NCBI GenBank assembly: GCA_013205415.1
Contig: JABMMY010000281.1
Location: 1 to 5,227 of the forward strand
DNA: 5,227 nucleotides
Direction of reading: 5' to 3'
Source of the DNA: Deltaproteobacteria bacterium
GTDB lineage: Bacteria > Bdellovibrionota > FAC87 > UBA2466
How positions within the stretch are numbered: the stretch's first letter is position 1; each line of letters begins with the position of its first letter. The position numbers and the translations under genes were made by a program. Positions 1 to 4,421 of this stretch are shown piece by piece. A model generated the notes under the pieces. The model saw only the letters and a program-made list of their open reading frames with translations. It did no database searches and had not been told where the DNA came from.

Positions 1-4
1 ATCT

Positions 5-27
5 AAGGGAGGGCCACAGGCCCCTTT
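5..27 (+). terminator. Candidate terminator hairpin at left edge
   Basis: GGGCC (11-15) and GGCCC (19-23) form a 5-bp GC-only stem around a three-base loop. It is flanked by an A/G-rich 5' arm and a CTTT 3' arm. In plus frame 1 a TAA stop lies at 4-6, so the hairpin would fall directly behind a gene ending there, as expected for a Rho-independent terminator. The T-tract is only three bases long and the upstream gene is outside the window, so this is tentative. The arms are nearly symmetric and it could also act on the minus strand. Confidence 0.4.
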
Positions 28-84
28 GCCCGTGGGACTCCTTAATTGGCTCAATTACCCAATGCCTCACTGAACAAAGCTCTA

Positions 85-110
85 GGGTTGTGGGAGAATC
101 CTTACAATCC
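85..110 (+). other. RNA hairpin in the rpsF upstream region
   Basis: Bases 85-94 can pair with 101-110 as a 10-bp stem with three G-U wobbles, closing a six-base loop (AGAATC, 95-100). The wobbles fit a plus-strand RNA better than a minus-strand one. No T-run follows, so it does not look like a terminator. Around it (28-192) I see no convincing gene. Two frames stay open for about 50 codons to the left edge, plus-strand 3-146 and minus-strand 157-1, but neither gives a recognisable protein. Confidence 0.3.
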
Positions 111-192
111 ATCGACAGCCCCCCGCTATTAGATTTTGAGTTGTAAACCACCCCCATTACTGATACGTCATACCCAGTTGTGTCATCCTTGT

Positions 193-250
193 CCCAAAGA
201 TAGCTTTGGGGCCTGGGGCTTATAGTAAGCCACTGACCGAGAGGAAGAAA
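193..250 (+). promoter_or_regulatory. Structured rpsF leader, possible S6:S18 autoregulatory site
   Basis: Two perfect hairpins stand in tandem directly before rpsF. The first is CCCAAAG (193-199) with CTTTGGG (204-210) and loop ATAG. The second is GGCTTA (217-222) with TAAGCC (226-231) and loop TAG. Five bases later comes CCG (237-239), then the GAGG Shine-Dalgarno sequence (241-244). CCT (212-214) could pair with AGG (242-244), bringing the CCG into a bulge and covering the ribosome-binding site. Many bacteria carry an rpsF leader in which the S6:S18 complex binds a CCG placed in a bulge beside a hairpin, so this is a reasonable candidate. The outer stem is only 3 bp, so the match to the known motif is uncertain. 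The hairpins themselves are plain in the sequence. Confidence 0.4.
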
Positions 251-655
251 ATGTCTTATCCAAGCTCCTATACCTATGAAACCACCTATATTTTGAGACC
301 CGGCGTAGTTGATGCCGACGTTCAAACATTTCACCAGAAAATTGATGCCGTAATTGCTAAGTTTCAGGGAACTCTTAAAGTTCGAGACGACTCGGGAATC
401 AAGGAGTTGGCCTATGAAATTAAAAAAGAGCGATCGGGTCGTTATTCCACTATCGTTTATACAGGTAAGGGTGGAGTTGTTGAAGAGATCGAGCGTCAGT
501 TCAAAATTACTGATGATGTTATTCGTTTTTTGACCGTAGCGCAGCCTGCTGACTATGACTTCGCTAAAATAAAAAACCAAATTCAATTAGCTGAAGAGGA
601 ACACAGGAAAAATCGTGAGTTCAGAGAACAGAAAAAACGCGACAGAATGTACTAA
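251..655 (+). CDS. rpsF: 30S ribosomal protein S6
   Basis: Encodes 134 residues of ribosomal protein S6, which binds 16S rRNA in the platform of the small subunit as a heterodimer with S18. The N-terminus YETTYILRPGV is the typical first beta-strand of S6. A helix with QTFHQKIDAVIAKF follows, then the central GIKELAYEIKKERSGRY strand and turn, and a strand ending DDVIRFLTV. The charged C-terminal tail (roughly residues 105-134) is like that of longer proteobacterial S6 proteins. I chose ATG at 251 because GAGG at 241-244 sits six bases ahead and the conserved domain begins right after. An in-frame TTG at 206 would add 15 unrelated residues and lies in a leader hairpin. It is the first gene of the ribosomal operon and is preceded by a structured leader. 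S18, its partner, is encoded two genes downstream. Confidence 0.97.
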   Translation: MSYPSSYTYETTYILRPGVVDADVQTFHQKIDAVIAKFQGTLKVRDDSGIKELAYEIKKERSGRYSTIVYTGKGGVVEEIERQFKITDDVIRFLTVAQPADYDFAKIKNQIQLAEEEHRKNREFREQKKRDRMY

Positions 656-671
656 GATTTTAATCGACGCT

Positions 672-706
672 AACCCTATTTTACGTGGATTAAATTGAAT
701 AGGGTT
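672..706 (+). promoter_or_regulatory. Inverted repeat enclosing the start of the OB-fold gene
   Basis: AACCCTATT (672-680) and AATAGGGTT (698-706) are a perfect 9-bp inverted repeat separated by 17 bases. The loop holds the weak ribosome-binding sequence GTGGA (685-689) and the TTG start codon (695-697); the right arm is codons 2-4 of the gene. In mRNA this would present the initiation site in a hairpin loop. It may limit or control translation, or act as an mRNA processing or stability element between rpsF and the next gene. The pairing is seen directly; a regulatory role is inference. Confidence 0.5.
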
Positions 707-991
707 CAACTAGCCGGCAAGATAAGTCGAGTTGGACAGCTTCAGTACAGCCCATCTGGGTTAGCGTTATTAGAGTTCACTCTAGCTGTTGGGCAAGAGG
801 CGTACTCAAAAGAATCGGTCGGATATTACGAGGTTGTAGTTTCCGATAGACTAGCAGAGGACTTGAAGGGGCAGCTCAAGATTGGAATGACGGTAAATAT
901 TCAAGGTCATTTATACCAAAGAGCATATACCAGCAGGTCTGGTAGTCGAATTAACGAAGTTAAAGTTATTTTAGAAATATTTGGAGGATAA
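695..991 (+). CDS. Single-domain OB-fold ssDNA-binding protein, SSB/PriB-like
   Basis: Encodes 98 residues, close to the size of a lone OB fold and of PriB. The start MNRVQLAGKISRVGQLQYSPSGLALLEF matches the first strands of bacterial SSB/PriB proteins (MN-x-V-x-L-x-G ... SPSG ... F-x-L). KIGMTVNIQGHL followed by INEVKVILE matches the later strands of the fold. It ends right after the OB fold, so the glycine-rich linker and acidic tip through which ordinary SSB recruits partner proteins are missing. The SSB signature with Trp-His in the middle strand is replaced by GYYEVVV. The family would bind single-stranded DNA in replication or replication restart. PriB and SSB genes are both known from this slot between rpsF and rpsR. 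The TTG start is supported by the family N-terminus, although the Shine-Dalgarno sequence (GTGGA, 685-689) is weak. It lies 39 nt after rpsF and 1 nt before rpsR. I leave the symbol blank because SSB paralogue and PriB cannot be separated by eye. Confidence 0.85.
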   Translation: MNRVQLAGKISRVGQLQYSPSGLALLEFTLAVGQEAYSKESVGYYEVVVSDRLAEDLKGQLKIGMTVNIQGHLYQRAYTSRSGSRINEVKVILEIFGG

Positions 992-992
992 A

Positions 993-1328
993 GTGAAAAG
1001 ATTCGAAAACAAAAATAATGATCGAGGAATGGACAGAGGCGATAGAGGAGACCGAGGAGACCGAGGAGACAGGGGCGGAGACTTCGGTGATCGCGGTGGG
1101 GATAAACGGGGTTTTCAAAAGCGCAAAGGGTGTCGTTTTTGTACTGAGTCCGGTTTTTTTATGGATTACAAAGATAAGGTAACCCTTAGTTCTTTTATTA
1201 CTGAACGAGCGAAAATAGTTCCACGAAGAATCTCTGGCAACTGTGCTCCTCATCAAAGAGATTTGGCGACGGCAATCAAACGTTCACGACATTTAGCATT
1301 TATTCTTTATTCGTCAGTACAGAACTAG
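993..1328 (+). CDS. rpsR: 30S ribosomal protein S18, zinc-site form with DRG-repeat N-terminal tail
   Basis: Encodes 111 residues of S18, which pairs with S6 on the platform of the 30S subunit. The conserved core runs from about residue 41 to the end: KGCRFC, DYKDKVTLSSFITERAKIVPRR, ISGNCAPHQRDLATAIKRSRHLAFILY. Cys47, Cys50, Cys84 and His87 make a CxxC...CxxH set, as in the zinc-binding variants of S18. The first 40 residues are unusual: five tandem Asp-Arg-Gly triplets at 14-28 plus two more nearby, all low complexity and highly charged. GTG at 993 is chosen because GGAGG (983-987) is five bases ahead. A TTG at 981 would overlap the previous gene and lacks a proper Shine-Dalgarno sequence. 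The gene begins one base after the OB-fold gene stops, so translational coupling is likely. Confidence 0.96.
   Translation: MKRFENKNNDRGMDRGDRGDRGDRGDRGGDFGDRGGDKRGFQKRKGCRFCTESGFFMDYKDKVTLSSFITERAKIVPRRISGNCAPHQRDLATAIKRSRHLAFILYSSVQN
1032..1076 (+). repeat. Tandem 9-bp repeat encoding Asp-Arg-Gly in rpsR
   Basis: Five consecutive 9-bp units of the form GA(C/T)-(C/A)G(A/G)-GG(A/C) encode DRG five times. The two central units (1050-1067) are identical, GACCGAGGA. The other three differ from them by one to three bases. Such an array can expand or contract by slippage in multiples of nine without breaking the frame. Further DRG triplets occur at 1020-1028 and 1089-1097. Confidence 0.85.
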
Positions 1329-1334
1329 AAAAAA

Positions 1335-2264
1335 ATGCAATTAGTAAACGACAAACCAGATAAAACCGAAGTGAAATCGGTGGATGTTTTTGCCCTGATT
1401 TCACAGATGTTTTTAGTTTCAGTAGGAATAGCTACATGGGTGTTTGCGCCTATGGTGATGGTTTTCTCTCATTGTCGTTTTACTAATCCATGGTCAAAAC
1501 TTGCTGGATTAGGTGGGGCTATTTTAGCCCTTCTTTTTTTAGAGGTCTCTTTGCCTCAAGTGGTAATTGGCTTTGTTTTTGGGCTTGTTGTTGCAGATAG
1601 TCTCAGCAAAGAAACAAAACTTCTTCATGTTTTTTTTCAATCGCTAGCGGTAGCGTTATTCACTGCTGTGGGGTGTTTGTTGTGGGCCTCTTTCACAGAG
1701 AATATAAAAATTGGAGATTATTGGGTTCGTTGGGTTGGAAATTTGATAGCCCAGTTAAAAACGTCCAATGTTTTAGATAAAGCGATCGATTGGTCCTTGG
1801 TTCAGGATTTAATTCTTTATGAAGGTCCTTTTTTATATTTATCGGCTTCATTATTATCTGTTTGGATAGCGATTGGGGCTGCGGCTCATTTTGGTTGGGT
1901 AAAAGAGGCAAGCCCCTATTCTTCAAAAGCACTGAAATCGTTTAGATTGCCTATAGTTTTTACGATGGCTTTTTCTATATTCTTCGCAGCTTCTGTAGTT
2001 GTGACCTCTGAATATCGTTTTGTTGTTGGCGGATTGTTTAGAGTTTTGAGCGGATTTATGTTTGTTCAAGGGTCTATTTGCTTATCTGTTTTATTAGCAC
2101 AAAGAGGGGTTAGACGTGGTGTTCGAACCTTTATTTATTGTGTGGCTGTTTTGCTGGGTTTCTATGCCTTAGTGGGTATGGGTGTGATGAGCCCTTGGTT
2201 ATTAAGAAAAAAAAGGGGGATCTCACCACAGATACTCCCTATTAATTTGGAGGAACAAACATGA
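1335..2264 (+). CDS. Multi-pass membrane protein, DUF2232/YybS-like
   Basis: Encodes 309 residues of a very hydrophobic inner-membrane protein. By eye there are about eight membrane segments: roughly 18-44, 56-72, 74-90, 97-118, 160-185, 204-224, 230-254 and 263-289. A soluble or amphipathic stretch lies at about 119-158, and a short charged tail (LRKKRG...NLEEQT) ends the protein. In deltaproteobacteria a DUF2232 (YybS-like) membrane protein commonly occupies the place between rpsR and rplI, and length and topology fit. The assignment rests on position and topology rather than on a motif I can point to. The molecular function of that family is not established. ATG at 1335 lies 7 nt after the rpsR stop codon and has no clear Shine-Dalgarno sequence, so it probably depends on coupling to rpsR translation. 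The last bases overlap rplI by 4 nt (ATGA). A run of eight A then five G (2207-2219) lies near the 3' end. Confidence 0.75.
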   Translation: MQLVNDKPDKTEVKSVDVFALISQMFLVSVGIATWVFAPMVMVFSHCRFTNPWSKLAGLGGAILALLFLEVSLPQVVIGFVFGLVVADSLSKETKLLHVFFQSLAVALFTAVGCLLWASFTENIKIGDYWVRWVGNLIAQLKTSNVLDKAIDWSLVQDLILYEGPFLYLSASLLSVWIAIGAAAHFGWVKEASPYSSKALKSFRLPIVFTMAFSIFFAASVVVTSEYRFVVGGLFRVLSGFMFVQGSICLSVLLAQRGVRRGVRTFIYCVAVLLGFYALVGMGVMSPWLLRKKRGISPQILPINLEEQT

Positions 2265-2704
2265 AAGTAATATTAAGAGAGGATCTTAGTAATCTTGGTA
2301 CAGCGGGTACTATCGTAAATGTAGCGGCTGGCTATGCCAGAAACTATTTACTACCTAGAAACTTAGCGATTCCTGCTACCGGAACAAACTTAAAGGAGTT
2401 TGAGCATGAAAAGCGTCTATTGGATTCAAAGCGTGCAAAGCGTTTAAAAGAAGCAGAAACCTTAAAAGCAAAACTAGAAAAGATATCTTGTTCCATCGCC
2501 AAAAAAGTCGGTGAAAATGATAAGTTATTTGGTTCTGTTACTACTCAAGATATTGAAAAGGCTTTTAATAGTGAAGGTTTTGTTATTGATAAAAAAGATA
2601 TCCTTCTTACTGACGCTATTAAGGCGTTAGGCGTTTATACCGTACCCATTCGAGTGTTTGATGAAGTTATTGCAAATACTAAGGTTTGGGTTGTTAAAGA
2701 ATAG
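2261..2704 (+). CDS. rplI: 50S ribosomal protein L9
   Basis: Encodes 147 residues, the normal full length of L9, which binds 23S rRNA near the L1 stalk and projects from the large subunit. MKVILREDLSNLG opens the N-terminal domain. The family signature is visible as G-x2-G ... V-x2-AAGYARNYLLP-x-NLA (residues 14-37). The long connecting helix is rich in Lys and Glu (about 44-75). The C-terminal domain runs KLFGSVT ... DIEKAF ... LGVYTVPIRVFDEV to the end. ATG at 2261 has an excellent Shine-Dalgarno sequence, GGAGG at 2249-2253, inside the end of the previous gene. The ATGA overlap with that gene indicates translational coupling. It is the last gene of the operon and is followed by a strong terminator instead of dnaB. 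Confidence 0.97.
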   Translation: MKVILREDLSNLGTAGTIVNVAAGYARNYLLPRNLAIPATGTNLKEFEHEKRLLDSKRAKRLKEAETLKAKLEKISCSIAKKVGENDKLFGSVTTQDIEKAFNSEGFVIDKKDILLTDAIKALGVYTVPIRVFDEVIANTKVWVVKE

Positions 2705-2726
2705 TTTTAGGTAAAGTAATTATTTT

Positions 2727-2766
2727 AAAAGCCCCGTCACCTCCTCAGGTGAGGGGGCTTTTGTTT
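2727..2766 (+). terminator. Rho-independent terminator after rplI, probably bidirectional
   Basis: AAAAGCCCC (2727-2735) pairs with GGGGCTTTT (2754-2762), and TCACCT (2737-2742) pairs with AGGTGA (2747-2752) around a CCTC loop. One G-G mismatch (2736/2753) separates the two stems. The plus-strand T-tract continues as TTTTGTTTG. It lies 22 nt behind the rplI stop codon. On the minus strand the stem is also followed by T residues (CTTTTAAAAT), so it can serve the convergent minus-strand genes too. The rest of the gap, 2767-2931, shows no gene or clear signal. Confidence 0.93.
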
Positions 2767-2931
2767 GTTAGTACCTGGACCTATTCAGGATTGTTTTCGA
2801 TTTAGCATAAAAGTGTGTCTATCACTTGTACTTGAGCGGAGTCGTGAATGTGAATAAACCCCCGTTATGATCTTCTCTAAACCAAAGTCAAAGGGGCCTC
2901 ATCACTTAGTATTTAAATGGGTAGAAAATAG

Positions 2932-2955
2932 GTGCCAATATATTTTATTGGCCAC
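2932..2955 (-). terminator. Candidate weak terminator of the minus-strand genes
   Basis: Read on the minus strand, GGCCAATA and TATTGGC pair as a 7-bp stem around a short A/T loop, extended by a few bases past one bulged C. The hairpin spans the TAA stop codon of the exported-protein gene. TATTTT follows five bases after the stem. The stem is AT-rich and the T-tract is offset, so termination would be weak; the stronger hairpin at 2727-2766 may do the main work. Confidence 0.3.
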
Positions 2956-3451
2956 TTAGTTTAAAACTATCTAAAGATTTTTGAATTTTTTCAAAAGGAG
3001 ATGCGGGCAGTTCGCTAGGAATTCCCTCTATATTAATCACAATCACCTGAAACTCTTTATAAAAAAGCCGATATTCAATTTGGTGAAGTCGTGTAGGTAA
3101 AATAACCTCATTTTTAATTCCCTGAAATCCCGCTAATGAGCAACTATTCCAATTACTTTCTGATGTGCTGGAAATCAGGTCAGAATAGGTAGCGATTTTC
3201 TCATCTTTAATAATATTAATCTGTAGTTTCGCTCTCGGTGTTCCTTCAAATAGTGGGGTAATCGCCTCTGTGAACTTACTAGAAAAACCAACCTCGAGGC
3301 TTTCGGGTACGATTAATTGATATTGGCCCGGGGTGTTTTTAATAACCTTTCGGCCATTTCCAATTTCAAATCCAGAAAAAGCAATAACGGGAATTAATAG
3401 TAGAGGAATAAATCCAAAAACGATTAAATTAATTGAATTTTTGTTCATCAT
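2945..3451 (-). CDS. Small exported protein of unknown function
   Basis: Encodes 168 residues. The N-terminus MMNKNSINLIVFGFIPLLLIPVIAFSG is a signal peptide: Lys4, a hydrophobic core at about 7-25 and a plausible cleavage site after Ala-Phe-Ser (26). There is no lipobox cysteine, so a soluble periplasmic or secreted protein is expected, or one held by an uncleaved anchor. The mature part has a single cysteine (104). Its plan is like that of PsbP/DcrB-type proteins: a strand with YQLIVPESLEVGF near the start, a late strand EYRLFYKEFQVIVINIEG, and a terminal helix FEKIQKSLDSFKL. This resemblance is only by eye and should be taken as a suggestion. The first of two adjacent ATGs (3451) is preferred, with AAGGA at 3466-3462 ten bases ahead. 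The start lies inside the end of the TIGR02147 gene, so the two are probably translated together. Confidence 0.78.
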   Translation of the reverse strand: MMNKNSINLIVFGFIPLLLIPVIAFSGFEIGNGRKVIKNTPGQYQLIVPESLEVGFSSKFTEAITPLFEGTPRAKLQINIIKDEKIATYSDLISSTSESNWNSCSLAGFQGIKNEVILPTRLHQIEYRLFYKEFQVIVINIEGIPSELPASPFEKIQKSLDSFKLSGQ

Positions 3452-4307
3452 TATTTTTTAATCCTTGGGTTACGGGAAATACGTAAAGGCCCACATAGTA
3501 AACATCATCGGCCAATTTATCTAAACCATATTTTCTGTTCAATTTTTTTCTGAATTCTTTGACTTCGTCTTTAAGTTCTTTCATTCGATGATTGGGGACC
3601 GACAAAATTAGTCCTGAGAGCTCTCTTTTATCCATTGGAACTGAAAAAATTGAGTTAATAGCCTTTCGCAAGAATGTCCTATGTAAGCTCCTCAAAACAT
3701 GCGAAGGAACTTCATCAGAGCTAGTTAAAAGCGGTTCCTGCTGTTCTAAAACTCCGCTCTGATTTCTCACTAAAATTCTAAGCCGAATCAAAAGTTCTAA
3801 ACTTTCTTTAGCCTGTATTTCGGTAATCTTATTCCCAAGTCGTTTTACAATCCATCCAGGAACTTCACTGAAGTCCTTCATATTAATAAGTTCACGAATC
3901 ACACCGTGGTGCCAATCCAGAAGAAACTTAATTCGTTCAGCTCTTAAGGGGGTGGGAGTTCTTTGCTTTTCTTGATACTTGAGTAAAGATCGTAAGTGAA
4001 TCTCTTTGCTATCGGGATCAGAGACCTCCTGATACATCACAAGTTCACGAAAATACTTCTCTTCGTCTTTAGAAAGACCCAAGCCTCTAGCAAACTGAAA
4101 CAAAGTTCTATCTGTGATTCTTCTTTTTCCGTCGACTACAAGTTTTAAGTAGTTAGGGGAGCCTAGTTTTGCTTTTCTTGCAAATAAACGATAACTGTAG
4201 GCAGTATTTCTTTTTTTGTGGAACAAATAATAGTCTTGTAGATATTCACGATAATCAAAGTAATGGAATAGATTCGGAGTGGCTTCGAGTTTTGTTTTCT
4301 CCCCCAT
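3429..4307 (-). CDS. TIGR02147/DUF4423 family protein, putative HTH regulator
   Basis: Encodes 292 residues that match the layout of the TIGR02147 family. The N-terminal block FDYREYLQDYY (17-27) is followed by a helix-turn-helix-like stretch, YSYRLFARKAKLGSPNYLKLVVDGKRRIT (37-65), then LFQFARGLGLSKDEEKYF. The C-terminal DUF4423 part contains WHHGVIREL (132-140), a winged-helix-like PGWIVKRLG...EIQAKESLELLIRL, SSDEVPSHVLRSLH, and closing YYVGLYVFPVTQ (270-281). The family is abundant in Bdellovibrio relatives and Fibrobacter and is thought to bind DNA; its targets and signals are largely unknown. ATG at 4307 is supported by AAGGA at 4316-4312, four bases ahead. Its stop lies 23 nt inside the exported-protein gene. 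The 83-bp gap to the gene upstream (4308-4390) shows no convincing promoter. I am confident of the family and less so of a regulatory role. Confidence 0.88.
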   Translation of the reverse strand: MGEKTKLEATPNLFHYFDYREYLQDYYLFHKKRNTAYSYRLFARKAKLGSPNYLKLVVDGKRRITDRTLFQFARGLGLSKDEEKYFRELVMYQEVSDPDSKEIHLRSLLKYQEKQRTPTPLRAERIKFLLDWHHGVIRELINMKDFSEVPGWIVKRLGNKITEIQAKESLELLIRLRILVRNQSGVLEQQEPLLTSSDEVPSHVLRSLHRTFLRKAINSIFSVPMDKRELSGLILSVPNHRMKELKDEVKEFRKKLNRKYGLDKLADDVYYVGLYVFPVTQGLKNNDEQKFN

Positions 4308-4390
4308 TTATTCCTTTCAAAACGTAGTCACTTAAAATCGCTTATTTAGATGAGTCTGCCCTATTCCCTGCTTTCTTCATACACAGGTAT

Positions 4391-4421
4391 TCAGGCGGAT
4401 TCAATAGTTGTTGTCGCCTGA
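4391..4421. repeat. 7-bp inverted repeat at a gene end
   Basis: TCAGGCG (4391-4397) and CGCCTGA (4415-4421) are perfect inverted repeats 17 bases apart, and the left arm contains the stop codon of the minus-strand gene. On the minus strand the hairpin would sit at the end of the reading frame. No T-run follows on that strand, so a Rho-independent terminator is unlikely. It might be a protein-binding dyad in front of the TIGR02147 gene, or chance. Confidence 0.25.

Noticed and set aside
1..157. Partial reading frames open to the left edge (plus 3-146; minus 157-1)
   Set aside because: Both overlap on opposite strands, neither product is recognisable, and the GC-rich sequence makes a 50-codon open frame likely by chance.
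136..169. Sigma-70 promoter for rpsF (TTGAGT at 136 with TGATAC at 161)
   Set aside because: Spacing is 19 bases and the -10 box is poor; TACAAT at 103-108 is a better -10 box but has no -35 partner.
206..250. TTG at 206 as an upstream start for rpsF
   Set aside because: It would add 15 residues unlike S6, falls in a leader hairpin stem, and ATG at 251 has a proper Shine-Dalgarno sequence.
981..992. TTG at 981 as the start of rpsR
   Set aside because: The GGAGG at 983-987 would lie inside the gene; it fits GTG at 993 and avoids overlap with the OB-fold gene.
1032..1076. CRISPR-like or satellite repeat
   Set aside because: The 9-bp units have no spacers, stay in frame and encode DRG inside rpsR.
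966..1256. Minus-strand open frame of 96 codons
   Set aside because: It lies antisense to rpsR, and its Ser/Val-rich repeat is the reverse complement of the DRG-coding repeat.
1693..1932. Minus-strand open frame of 79 codons
   Set aside because: It is antisense to the membrane-protein gene, has no ribosome-binding site and gives a low-complexity Asn/Leu-rich product.
4308..4390. Promoter for the TIGR02147 gene
   Set aside because: Several AT-rich hexamers exist on the minus strand, but no -35/-10 pair with acceptable spacing could be found.
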